A stretch of 64,000 bases of DNA from Terebella lapidaria (lineage: Eukaryota; Annelida; Polychaeta; Terebellida; Terebellidae): contig OX424561.1 of NCBI GenBank assembly GCA_949152475.1, positions 26,158,481-26,222,480 on the forward strand. The letters run 5' to 3'. Below, piece by piece: positions 1-12,500 of this stretch; position 1 is the stretch's first letter; each line of letters opens with the position of its first letter. The notes beneath the pieces are model-generated. The model did no database searches. It saw nothing but the letters and a program-made list of their open reading frames with translations, and had not been told where the DNA came from. The position numbers and the translations under genes were made by a program.

Positions 1-165
1 AGTGGGTATTCATGGGTATATGAAGAGATATTAGAGCATCTTTACCTTGGTGTGCTGCAAAATTGTTTGCTCGATCTTCCGTAAATCATCAACAAGAACT
101 TCAACAATCCTCACTGTAGCAATTTATATTATCAGTACAATGTATACCAACATTAAACAATGCAG

Positions 166-3100
166 GCCATCCCAGCCGAGGAGTTGAGTGCCCTGACTGC
201 TCTGAACAGAGGCCCACCTGAGGGCACCCGAGTGTATGAGGAGGTTCCCAGTGACCAGGCCGAGAGTGACGCGGTGGGTCGCCCAATCCCGCACAGAGCA
301 GCTCGACAGCAGGCCACAGGGGAGGCCTTGTATATCGATGATATGCCAAGTAGAGAAGGTACGTGTTTATCCTTTCATTTGAGATCCAACTGATAATTTA
401 CACATTATGTGAGGCAGCAGCTAGTCTATTTGTTTGCGGTTGATATTTGAGATGGATTTAGTTCCATTGAAGTAAATGATGATCCGCTATGTCGCAGGCG
501 AGCTGTACCTGGAGCTGGTGACGAGTTCGGTCGCTCACGGCCGCATCCTGTCCGTAGACAGCTCAGAGGCTATGAGACTCCCCGGGGTGGTCGACATCCT
601 CACCGCTAAAGACGTCCCGGGCGACAACAAGTTCGGCGTGATGATTCCAGACGAAGTTGTTTTCGCGGAAACTGAGGTGAGTGGCAATGTTTCCGATAAT
701 ACAAGTAATGGATAAACGATTGTTTTTGTTCTGGCTTAGATAATGCCTTTTGGAAATTCAAAGCTAACTCTAAAACTAGGTTAATGATTAGACCTATGTA
801 TACGTGTAGCGTCTTTGTTGACGACAACGTCTTGATGTTCCACATTGTTCCACAGTCGTTCTTCCCCTACAGGTGACCCATGTTGGACACGTCATCGCTG
901 GCGTTCTGGCGACTTCGAAACTTCAAGCGCAGAAAGCAACCAAACTCGTACATGTGGAGTATGAGAAGCTCGAGTGTATCACTACCATCCAGGTACTCTT
1001 CAAGGAGAAACACTGCTATAAATCACCTTCACATTTACTGGTGACATTTGATTTATCGCATGTGACGACGCAAAACTAAAATACGATGCAGGAAGCCATA
1101 GACAAGCAGTCCTACTTTGACGCCCGTCCGTGCATGTCGGCGGGTGACGTGGCTGTCGGGATGCGAGAGTCGGACGTGGTGGTGGAGGGGGAGGTGGAGC
1201 TAGGCGGCCAGGAACACTTCTACATGGAGACTCAGCGGGCACTCGCAGTACCACTCAAGGAAGACCAAGAGATGACACTACACGTGTCCCATCAGAATGC
1301 ATTCAAAATGCAGGTCACTATGGGTTCGATAAGATTACATGTAGATGTACTTCCTGTTGTTATTTTTGTTTTGTTCTGATACGATAAGATGAGCAAATAT
1401 GACTTACCTGTAGTGTTGGTTTATGTACTTATTGTGTAGGTATACCTTAAACTATCTTCCACAATGAAATATGTCGTCGAGCACTTGCAATCCTGGAGAC
1501 ACCCGTCATGAATTCCTCCAATTTAGGGATGGGTGCGAACTTGGGTAATACTTCTTGAGTATAACAAACTGCAAATTCCATCCCATCCATATTCGTTGCT
1601 ATTGATATTTAGGAGGTGGTTGCCAAGACTCTGGGCATTCCTTACCATAAAGTGACCATCCTGACCAAGAGAGCAGGTACTTGTAGGTTTGATACGCAAT
1701 ATTTTCTGACATGATGGTAGGAATACAGCAGAGTTCTGACCCACAACGATACTACTCACATTGCATTGTTGTGATCAGGTGGTGGTTTTGGCGGGAAAGA
1801 AACCAAGCTCATGGTCGCATTGCCTGCAGCTGTCGGTGCATTCAAGTAAGTCCAAGTTGAATTTGGTGCATTCAAGTAAATCCAAGTTGAAATTTGATAC
1901 GGCATGTACGTCCATTTACAATGAGTTTCAGCAAATATCATGCACTTTCTCTGTACATTTATAAATATTTACTCTAACCAGACACAAGCGTGCTGTCCGC
2001 TGTATGTTGGACCGAGATGCTGACATGCAGATGACGGGTGGCAGGAATCCTCTTCTGGCCAAATACAAGGTGATATCACTAGTACATGCATGGATACGAG
2101 TTATGCTAATTCAGTAGTGTTTTCTCTCATTTTGCAAAAATCCATGATGAGATTTCGTCTACATGTAGCTTGGAGTCTCCAAAGATGGAACGATTAAAGC
2201 ACTGGAATTGCAGTACTATGCGAATTCTGGTCACACTACGGACTTTTCCATCTTTGTAAGTTACTTTAGCTTTGATTCTCCATTCTTGACTTCACGGGGA
2301 AAGTGAAATATGCCGGATGATATATTATGCCAATTCAATAACTGAATTTGATCTATAGATGCTGTATGCAGTGATGTCCAACTTTGATAACTGCTACAGA
2401 ATTCCAAATGTCTCCATCAATTGTTACGGGTGTAAAACAAACATCCCATCGAACACGGCTTTCCGAGGGTTTGGTCAGCCCCAGGCGTTCATGACCGCCG
2501 AGACGTATATCATCCACGCGGCCGAGACTCTTGGTATCTCACCAAAAGAGGTAAAGCCATGTTCATATCTTCATGCTGACATCAAGTCAGTTTTGAAAAG
2601 AAATGTAGTACTATCCTACAATTCCTACATATATTCCAAGAGTTCGTGTCAATTCGGCACGAAAAAAATCTTGTCCTCATGAAAACGCTTCAGACGAAAA
2701 TCAACTTTGCCTCGGTATGAGTTTGTACAAAGATAAATGTTCAGCTTTGCATGCTGGACCCTTGGGCTTTTCGCACAGATCCGTGAGAGGAACATGTACA
2801 GGGTAGGAGACCCGATGCCGTATAACTGCAGCTCAGAGTCGCTGACGCTGGAGCGGTGCTGGGCCGAGGTGCTACAGAGGAGTCAGTACAGCCAGCGCCT
2901 GGAAGACGTACACAAATACAACAGGTGCGCTACGTTATGGTAGTACCAGCAAATTCCAGAAAAAAATGGCATCAAGAATACACATACCAATGTCAAGTGG
3001 ATTAATTAAATCCATAGACATTAAGAGCTCTTGAACTGTCCTTCTAAGATGATACGTGTGTCTTCAGTTTGAATCTCAGTTTAACGGATTCGATTTTGAA

Positions 3101-5023
3101 CGGATTTGTTAAATGTATGTCAGTGCTTCTTTTGTGTGTCAATATTCTGTACGTACGCCCACGTGCACTGCGACACTAGACACCACTCACAAACTTTCAT
3201 CAGATATAACCGTACCAGCAAAGTTGAACCTAAGAAACTCTTTTTTTCCAGGGAGAACAAACTACGCAAGAAAGGCATTGCTCTTTCGCCACTGAAGTTT
3301 GGATTCATGTACCCAATAGCTGCATTCAACCAGGTGAAGCTTGACTGTATAAATAATGAATTACACGGTATTCTCCAACGTGTGACACCAGTTCTGACCG
3401 AGTTTCACTGTGTACTTTCGCCTAAAGGCCCAGGCTCTGGTGAACATTTATCTGGACGGCAGTGTCTTGGTACATCACGGTGGGTCTGAGCTAGGACAGG
3501 GCATCCACACCAAAATGATACAGGTAATGTCCATGCGTACGTCTGCATTGTGACCTTTAAATAAACTGACTACTGTAGCAAATCAGTATCAACTACATCA
3601 AGAAAACTTTGAATGTATTAGTCATTGGAACTAAACTAGCGTTTCACCAGGTGGCCAGTCGAGCACTGGGAGTGCCCGTGTCACTCATTCACATCAACAA
3701 CACGAACACAGACGTGGTCAACAACGCCACGGAGACGGGAGGTAGCTCGACCACGGACTTCCAAGGGCCTGCTGTCATGGTCAGTTTACGTGTAGACTGA
3801 CAAGAAAACGTTCTAAGAACGAATTTCATGGAATTCACTACATACCAGAATGTACAAATTCCGATACATCTAGAATGTGGGTAACTGCATGTATTTAAAT
3901 TCTTCAGGATGCGTGTCAGAAGCTGAAGGCTGCACTGGAACCGTTCAAGGCTGCTAATCCTGAAGGAACGTGGAAAGACTGGGTGAGAGGACTTCCGTAA
4001 CTCAACGCCATGCCTACTATATTACATGTATAGATTTCGAGTTTGATCTCCAGGTGTGTTGAAGTGCACTTGATTCGACTTTTTTTACAGGTGAATGCAG
4101 CATACGTAAATAGAGTGAGCTTGCAAGCCACTGGCTACTACAGGTAAGTAACCGAAATCCAACACGTGTATACATGTACGCGATCAGCATTGACTCATTG
4201 ACTCCCATCATAATATCGTTCAGGAATCCAACCCCTGACCTGGGCTATGACTGGGAGACGGGGAAGGGCCGGATGTACACGTATTACACGTGTGGCGCTG
4301 CCTGCAGTGAGGTGGAGATTGACGTGTTAACTGGACACCACGTGGTATTGAGGACGGACATCGTGATGGACGTGGGTCGGAGCCTCAACCCGGCCATCGA
4401 TATCGGACAGATTGAAGGAGCTTTCATGCAGGTTAGTTGTCTTGTGACACTAATGGTGTGATTCGTATCAAGAACTATTGGGCAAACCGATGAACCCTGG
4501 TCAATATGTGTACGAATGGATAACACTTGAACAAATGGATGAAATATTAAGCAAGACTTGTACCATGCATTGACAGGGTTATGGGCTGTACGCATTGGAA
4601 GAATTGGAGTTCCGTAAAGATGGCTACTTGGCAACATGTAATGCCCTCGGCTATAAGATTCCAGTAGTAGCGAATGTACCGAAAGTGTTCAACATTACAT
4701 TGTTGAAAGATGCACCCAACCCAAAGGCAGTCTACTCCTCAAAGGTTTGGGAATGCGACTTCCATTTCTTGTGTTCTACTTCTTACGTAGAAATGCGTAT
4801 CGGAATGATGTCGGTATTGTTAAAGTTGCTCAACACGCAGTTCACCCAACTAAATTGCACTCGACAGGGTATTGGAGAACCTCCTTTGCTGCTGGCCTAC
4901 ACGGTTGTCATGGCGATGAGAGAAGCCATAAAAGCGTACAGGGAGGAGAACTCGCTGACGGGACACATTCAGCTGAACAGCCCGGCCACTCCAGAGAAAG
5001 TCCGAGCTCTCTGTCCCCGTTAA
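166..5023 (+). CDS. Xanthine dehydrogenase/aldehyde oxidase-like molybdo-flavoenzyme, C-terminal 772 codons, 18 exons
   Basis: This gene encodes the molybdopterin-binding part of a cytosolic oxidase of the xanthine dehydrogenase/aldehyde oxidase family. Exons: 166-358, 498-676, 873-992, 1092-1313, 1613-1676, 1779-1845, 1982-2069, 2169-2255, 2359-2550, 2779-2924, 3252-3333, 3434-3523, 3651-3779, 3908-3982, 4091-4143, 4224-4431, 4577-4744 and 4868-5023. All use GT-AG borders and the phases agree. Visible family blocks are [70 protein letters not shown] and SPATPEKVR. By recalled alignment to bovine XDH, Gln767, Glu802, Arg912, Phe914 and Glu1261 are kept. Arg880 is Ala, Phe1009 is Tyr and Ala1079 is Gly, so the substrate cannot be assumed to be xanthine. 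The stop comes about 20-25 residues earlier than in vertebrate XDH. The 2Fe-2S and FAD domains are expected left of the window. Confidence 0.93.
1838..1895 (+). repeat. Short tandem duplication over a splice donor
   Basis: About 30 bases covering the end of XDH-like exon 1779-1845 and its donor are repeated directly downstream. The words TGCATTCAAGTAA and TCCAAGTTGAA each occur twice. The second copy carries GTAAAT in place of the first copy's GTAAGT donor, so it is a weaker decoy donor. Confidence 0.8.
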
Positions 5024-6201
5024 ATTGAACACCTTACATGTACAGGCCTATGATCTGTTTATCTTGGCACATCGTTGATCCCAATGAAGCTCATCACACT
5101 TATCACGGAAAACCACGCTCAAATAGGCCTAATATTGTATCTATGATATTTTTGGTCGTTAAAAGTAAAACCCACATATATTGTACTGTTTGTTTTTCAT
5201 ATGAGTAAACGTCAGGAATCGAGAGTAGCAAAAGTGGTCGCTGCGTTAAACAAATGCGTTAGTCGAAATTTTTGCTGTGAGATCGTCAGTTCTTTGAAAT
5301 TGGATGAAGCAAATTTGTGCTAGAATGTCAGTTTGTCGGCTGAGCGGTAGGTGGGAAAGGGTGCATTGTGCTAAGCGGCACCGGAAGTTATTAAAGTATC
5401 TTTGTATTTGCCGCAGCAGAGTCGACAACATGCCATCAGTCATACAGTGTACATATCAGCACTTGTTTTACATATTATTATCATTACGTTTCGAAATAAG
5501 AATTAATGAACCTAAAGTTATAGAGGACCACTGAAAACATGTTATTCAATCCGTCTGGCACAGTTTCGATCATGGCCGAATATTATTAAGAACAACTTAT
5601 ACAGCATAATTTACCAGTGTCCGATATAATCATTTTAACAAATTTACATTTGCACCACCGTGCTGTTCTATAGGTGTAGGTTGCATAACATGGTGATTGT
5701 ACTAATTAAATGATAATGGTGGTTGTTTTCATTCAATTGTTTCAAGACCTACATGTATAAACTTCTTACACTAAAGCAATTTGTTGTTTTATTCGACAGA
5801 CATCAATAAGCGATTTGGAGTAGGCCATGGAATCCCATGCATTGAATCCTGTAGAAACCAACAAATATCCGCATACTGGTATTTCTAATGTAAATGTACA
5901 TCTGGGACCACTACAGCCCAAAATAAAAGTATGAGGATCATTGTTTTCCTTTAGAAACACGTTGCACTCTCATTTGAGGTTCTCGTGTGAAGTTCTGAAA
6001 GTCAACATTGCTCAAGTTCACCTCAACTTAATGGGCCTGTCATAATTACCAGGCAATGTCTCTGGCTGCATTCTACTCGTTGCATAAAAGTCAAGATGAT
6101 CTTGCGGGTTTTGTGTATGATTTGTCATAGAACTAGCGTGCTCCATCTAGACGTTATATAGTTGAATTACCAGTTTTTTTACCAGACTTTTCATAATGAC
6201 G
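5024..6201. other. Region between the two convergent genes
   Basis: This stretch holds the probable 3' UTR of the XDH-like gene and no convincing coding exon. Bases about 5205-5400 recur, diverged and inverted, at about 35440-35625. The rest looks like ordinary AT-rich spacer. Confidence 0.5.
5922..5927 (+). terminator. Candidate poly(A) signal of the XDH-like gene
   Basis: An AATAAA hexamer lies about 900 bases after the stop at 5023 and before the opposing dioxygenase gene. It is the first canonical hexamer seen on this strand downstream of the stop. No cDNA evidence is available, so the call is tentative. Confidence 0.3.
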
Positions 6202-6207
6202 TTTATT
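6202..6207 (-). terminator. Candidate poly(A) signal of the dioxygenase gene
   Basis: AATAAA on the minus strand lies about 365 bases after the stop at 6572. The same hexamer and its flank (TTTATTTGCATGCAGTA on the plus strand) recur at 38646-38651 behind the duplicated last exon. It therefore travelled with the gene's 3' end. Confidence 0.5.
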
Positions 6208-6571
6208 TGCATGCAGTAAAGACGAAGAGAGTAAAAGTTAGATAGCCATAACAACGTCGACATACCGGGTAAAACACTAAGTGATACAGTTTATCAGCAT
6301 ACAAAGGTATCAAACTACCACGGACACATCGCATATGGTTGTAGTTCAAAATACAATAATCGGGTACTATGAAGATGTCTACGTAAGTGACATGTATGTC
6401 ATAAAATTGTGTAATTTTGATCATCTGTATGTGTACACATTTAACATGATTGCCAATTCGCCATATTAATAGCACTTTACGTCTAAACATGTTACAATGA
6501 TATGTAGGTTATGTATACACCGATAAATTTTTGGGTAAATCGTTCATGCATTTCTCGTCTCAAGTCTTGTT

Positions 6572-9500
6572 TCAAAAGTGGGCTTGGTTCATCACGTGTC
6601 GAACTACATATTTCCCATTGTTGAATTTCTTGGAGTATATCCGAGCTTGTCCCTGCATTTCGTCTGCTAGCACGTAGCAACCCTGCATATGAAAAGGCAC
6701 GTCTTCTCATTTGATTCTTTACATGAGGAAGTGGGGTTGGTCGAAAATAGTCATTGGAATAATAAAAATTAACCCAAAGGATAAGAAATCTTACCGGACA
6801 ATATTAATATGGTCTCTATTTTAGATATTAGCCATATTGTCCCGTAACCTTGAAATAAGGTCACTGGTCAAATTCAAGGTCAAAAGAATCTTCAGCATTT
6901 AGCATATCATTTCCTATATGTCCAACATTGATTGTTAAGCTGTAAATTCAATAATGAGATGTATATTAACATTTTTTCCTATGACATTAAAGGTCATCAG
7001 AATATTCGGCACATATATATCATTTCCTATCCAAAATTGATTTTGAAGTTGTAAAGTCGATAATAGCCGAGACATTAGAGATTTCGAGCTCTGACCTCGA
7101 AAATAAGGTCAAAAGTCAAATTCAAGGTCACGAGAATTTCCAGCATATATCATTTCCTATATGAGCACAATTGGTTCCTAAGCGGTAAAGCTGATAATAA
7201 ATGAGATATTAGCCATTTTGTGCTCTGACCTTGAAAATTAGGTCAAAGGTCAAATTCAAGGGCACGAGAATAGTCATCATATATTATTTCTTATATGTAC
7301 ACAACTGATTCCTACACTCAATATTAAGCGAGATATTTTCAAAGTCCAAATTTCCTAAAAAATGGCCGCCATTTTGAGAAAAAAATTCAGAAAAAAAGAA
7401 ATAAAAAAAACCTCCCTTTTGAAATATTTTAGGCATTTTTGTGCAAAATTTCAGAAAGATTCTATCGTCAACTTTGAAGGTAAAAATGTAGACGGCGACA
7501 GACAAACGCCATGGCAATAGGTTATCGGACCAAAGGATCGGTAACCTACTATGCCCGATGCATGTTGAGTCCAAATTTATAGTAAGCCATTTGACGTAGA
7601 CAGCGCATGCAAACTGTGAAATATTTGAGAAAATTTAAATGTTTTTTTACAGCCAATGCCCGATATCCGCCGTTGAGTTTGTACTCATCCCTTTTGTGCA
7701 TGTGTCGTCTGTTGTTGATCACCAACATCAGTCCAGGCTTAAACTTGAATGTCCGCTAGAAGACAGAAAGGTAGCAATCAAGTACGTCTAGGCTTACTAA
7801 ACTCAAGTTCAACACAAAACCTCATATGATTTTTGGCGATAACTTCGTTTAGAATGGTCAGATCAATTTGAAATTTTATTTGTTTTAATTTGGCATAAAA
7901 CCGTATTTTTTCACCAAATTTCAGATTTCTAACTTGAAAATTGAAAAAGTTGGCAATCTACTCCAATGTTAAATTCCACATTCCAAACGTGAAATTTGCA
8001 AGTTTGAACAGAATTTGGCATGTTGTTCGATGTTCACAGTGTACAGTACTTTGTAAGAATGATATTCTATTAGAATACACCTGTATGATTCTTCTAACTC
8101 AAAAACTTTCCTCATATTACATTTCTTAGCGGAATAAAGATCATGAAATCCCCAAATATGCTTGAATTCTTGTGATCCGATTAGTGCCCAACATTTAACA
8201 TTGGGGTAGATTGCCAACTTTTTCAGTTTTCGAGATATAAGTCTGAAATTTGGTGCAAAAATATGGTTTTGTGCCAAATGGAAGCATATAAAATTTCAAA
8301 TTGATCCGACCATCCTAAAAGAAGTTATCACCAAAAGTCATATGAGGTTTTGTGTTGAACTTGCGTATAATTACTAGCATTCGTGTAGTGAAGCTTTGAT
8401 ATTGGCTTCCATCGAAGGCCAAAAGTTTAGGTGTCCCGAAGGGTTTTTGACATCATACATATATAGTCGGTCATGTACGGGGGGGTCCCTTTGAACCCCC
8501 CCCCCCCCCCCATGATCCTCCAAACCCAACTTTTTTCTCAAGGTTTTTTTAATACTAATAAACATTACATATGTCTCCGGTTGCGCATCCATTGCAAAAA
8601 GTGGTTTTCCGGCCATTCTTCAAAATGGCCACCCCCGAAAATCTCGAATTTTGCGATTGCTTCACTTTAGGCTGCATAGGTCTACAAAATAAAATCTATT
8701 GTGACGAATATCGTTCACGGCCGATATCAAGCCGGTTTAACTGGGTCGTCGTGTGATACAATAAGCCGGCAGTTTCGATTTAACTGTTTATTGTGGTGAT
8801 AAAGACTGATGATCAATCACGCACAATCAGGGTCGCACTCTCACCTACGTCGGGTGATATCCCAGTCTATGTTTCTATATACTCCTAGTATAGTCCTTTA
8901 TACAACTTGCACATATATCCGATAGATTATATATATTAATATCGACAGTCTCACAGGAGCTTCTTGTATACACGTCCTGCCACTGGGATTTACACTTCAC
9001 TTCTGCGCAGAAGACCGGGGCCGAGGGACCATGTGGCTGTGTAATTTCCCGCCAAGTGTAAGCGGTGTTGTGATAGGTTGAATGTGTGGTGCAATGCGCT
9101 GATGTCACCGGGAAAGTGGGTTTCCCCGGCTCGTGTCAATACTTGGAATGCCTGTATGTGTGCACGTGATGTATGGGGTATGTGTGTCAAGTTCTATGTT
9201 TAGAAGTCAGTGCATGTGAAGGTCAAGGTCGGGTAAACGGGGCCGAGTGTACTGAGCTAGCGGGGCCGCAGGTGCGTGGTTTGACCTGTGTATGTAACCA
9301 TGACTACATGGAGTTTATGCTTGTGATCGTATAGTGTGTACTTGTCCTGTATGTAAGTCATGTAGAATGAATGTTTGTTGTGGAAATGTGTAGTGCGCGG
9401 GAGGGACGGGAGTAACAGTCGCTAAAATTACTACATAACACCCCTTCATTAATCCTACGCCCTCGGGATTACCCTCCCCGGACCCTACCGTCGCCAAAAA

Positions 9501-12500
9501 CTAAACAATAAAAAGCTAAAAAGTCCTAAAGGTCAAACCCAAAAGCACTCACACACACACGCCGCGCGAAATGCGAAAACACTTCATACAATAAAAATTC
9601 CTAACTGTCAAAATAAACGTCAGCAGTCAGTCCGTCAGCAGTCTCTACGATGATACATATACAAATACATGCACAACAATGAATGGAATGTATGATATGG
9701 AATGATAAACAAAACTCCTCGACGTTTCAAAGCGAAACGGAACTATAACTTTAAGAGTCTAATGAACTGAAATAAAATGTAGATTAAATTTAACTAAAAT
9801 ACATGTATAAAAACAAAAAGCCATGACTAGGATATTAAATGTGTATGTACAACTATTTACACAAATGTATGTGCCGTGACCAGAATTGTTTGGTCACTCG
9901 GGGCCGCATCAAAGGGGCCGAACAGTTCAGGGACGAGTTTCACTTGTCCTCCCGTTCACGCCTGCTGGCGGGAGGAGGCGGGGCCGCTGGCGATGCCTGC
10001 CGCATCAGCTGTAGCTGTTCGTCCGGGGGTAGTCTGGGCAGGATGGACACGATCGTGGCCAATAACTCCCCCGGGATGGTCGGTGTGGTCGGGGTCGACG
10101 GAGCTTGTGCCTCCGATGGCGTCGGGGTCGAAGTCGCTCGAAGCCGAGTGATTTCCTGTCGTTGGTGGGCGACTTGGTCCTCCAACTGAGTCACACGGAC
10201 TCGAAGCCGTAGATTTTCTTCGGACAGGGCGTCCGGGAACGTGGGCTGGTGGCGCTCGTGCAGAGCACCCATCCCAAAGCCGACAGACAGGCCGTTATAT
10301 TCTGCCTGCCTGATGTGGTGATCCAGGGCCGACAGGTACTCCCGACGAATCAGTCGCAAGTACTGGTGCGCTAAATCGTCAGCGCGGGCGAGTGACAGGG
10401 TCGGAAGGTGCTCCTCCGGTTCTGACGGCAGAAGCAAGGGGTCGGCATTATGGGCGGCCTGTTCGAGACGAGCCGTCCAAAAGTCCTCGTGAAATCCGAG
10501 GTAGTTCGGGAGCCGCTGGGCGTCCTCATCCCGTAGGAAGTCTGTGAGGTCGGGATTCTGGCCGGGTAGTGCCTGCAGGCCGGGAAGCGAGCGGGTCGCC
10601 AAACGTCTGCCGTGTTGCCGCAGGAACTGGAAATCAGCCGCGAACTCGCCGGATCCATGAAGCGGCAGACGCTCGTCGAGGTCTCTGTGGAGTGACTCGA
10701 GCTGCTCTGGGTCGTCCACTTGGAGTCGGGGCCGGTCTCTATCGGTGCCGCGTGTCGGAACGGAACGCAGAGGTTCCACTTCCTCCGTGAGGTACGGCGG
10801 GAGCGGGACGGGTTCCACCATCCGTCGTGAAGGCTCCGGTGAAGATTCCGGGGTTGAAAACGGTGTCGGGGTCGCACGTACAGGAGATCCGGGTGCAATC
10901 TCCCTGAGTGGAGGTGGCCGATCCTCAACTGGACTCTTCGGCTCGGGAGTCTCCTTGCCGGTTGATGACGATACCGGTGTGGTATTCAGGGGTCGACTTG
11001 GGAGTGGCGGATACTCCTCAGGTGGAGGGACCAATCCCTCACGGACTCGGTAGTCCGTGACGTTAGAGGCCGTGGGTCGTTCCACAACCATCCGCCGGGG
11101 TATGATATCCGACGGCCGAGCTCTAGACGGGGTCGAAGATATCACTGTGGTGACCGGTCGAGTTGTCGCTGGCGACACCACTGTCGCGAACGAAGCCGTC
11201 GTGACGACTGCCGAGGCCGAAACACCGGTGGTCGTTGTCGGGACCTCCTCCGCCGTGCTCACCGATGTTGTCTGATAGTTTATGGGCCGAACGAAGAAGA
11301 TCGTACTGGGTCGTCGAATTCGAACCCGCGTATTCATGGTCTCGATGTCACTGACCATGCGGGTAAGCCGAATCTCGTCTGCCGGGGTCGAAGCACGATT
11401 GTACTCCAGTCGACGGAGTACCTGTTGCACTTCCGGGGCCGAGTTGGGCGGATACTGCTCAAAGAGCTCTGGCGCCATGTGCCAGATGCCGAACGTCAGG
11501 ACGGTGTTGACATCCCTCCTGAAGATCGGGATGTTGGCCGGAACTCTTGGGGGTCGATAATTCGGGTTCGGCTGCATGTCGACTCTGCAGCGTAGCGCGA
11601 ACCTGACGAGCATGGGGCCGGATGCCGATAGTCGTCCTTCCTGGTAGAAGGGGAACGACGTCACGTGTTGCGGGGTCGCTTGAGACAGATGCCGGAACAT
11701 CTCCTCCTGGGCCAATGTCCGGAAGCCGTCGCGGGCCGGACACACGAAGTAGCGCAGGAACGGAAAATGATACGCTAGCACGTGCGCATCAAGACTCCGG
11801 GCCGTCCGAAAAGGTCCGCGTCGTGGCACGGAGGACCACTGTCGTTCTCCTGCTCCCTCCTCTTCGCCGATGCAGAAGGGGCACTCGAATCGACCGTCTC
11901 CACGCTGTAGCGGGGCCAATGTGAGGAGGTTTCCCTCCGACAGGGTCGACTGCTCATCGAAGTTATGGATGTGGCCGTATCCAGCGCTCCGATTTCGCTT
12001 ACTGAGTGGAACCTTGTTCCAGTCTATGGGCCGAGTTCCGTAGGGTGTCACGGGAGGTGGCACCAATTCCATTAATTCCGCCACTTGCCGACGGAAAGTC
12101 GAGGTCGGGGCCGTAATAGCAGATCCGCCGCTGGAGCGTGACGAACTGCTGGAGGTCGATCGGGCTCCCGCTCCATGCTTCTTCTTGAAAGAAGTACAAG
12201 TTCTCTTGTTTGGAGAACGGGAGGCCGCAGGTCGTGCTACCGCTGAACCGGAAGCGGGTGAAGTCGGGGCCGGAGCGATCGGGGCGATCACCTGATTTGC
12301 TGGGTCGGGTTGGCGGCTCGCGGTGGCGACTCGTTGAGCTTCTTGGGCCGCTTGTCGTGCCTCAATCGCACGCTGGACGATACTTCCGCCCTCCTCGAGT
12401 CGGCGGAAGCGTTCGGGGTCGATATTGAAGATATCATCCGGAGTCGGGCTCGGTGTATGGCGCTCTCCTCGTTGCGCCAGCTTGCTCCGGGCCGTTTTGG

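Noticed and set aside
6492-6710. 72-codon minus-strand frame as an exon in its own frame
   Set aside because: The real last exon (6682-6572) reads in another frame, giving the family's GCY motif and a stop, in phase with exon 7755-7651.
8875-9190. Short open frames inside the Gypsy LTRs, repeated at 21535-21850
   Set aside because: They are identical because the LTRs are identical. They are short, and no coding role is indicated.
10371-10928. 185-codon frame overlapping the third Gypsy frame, and several plus-strand frames of 90-180 codons over gag and pol
   Set aside because: GC-rich coding DNA keeps alternative frames open; these are shadows of the long frames with recognisable domains.
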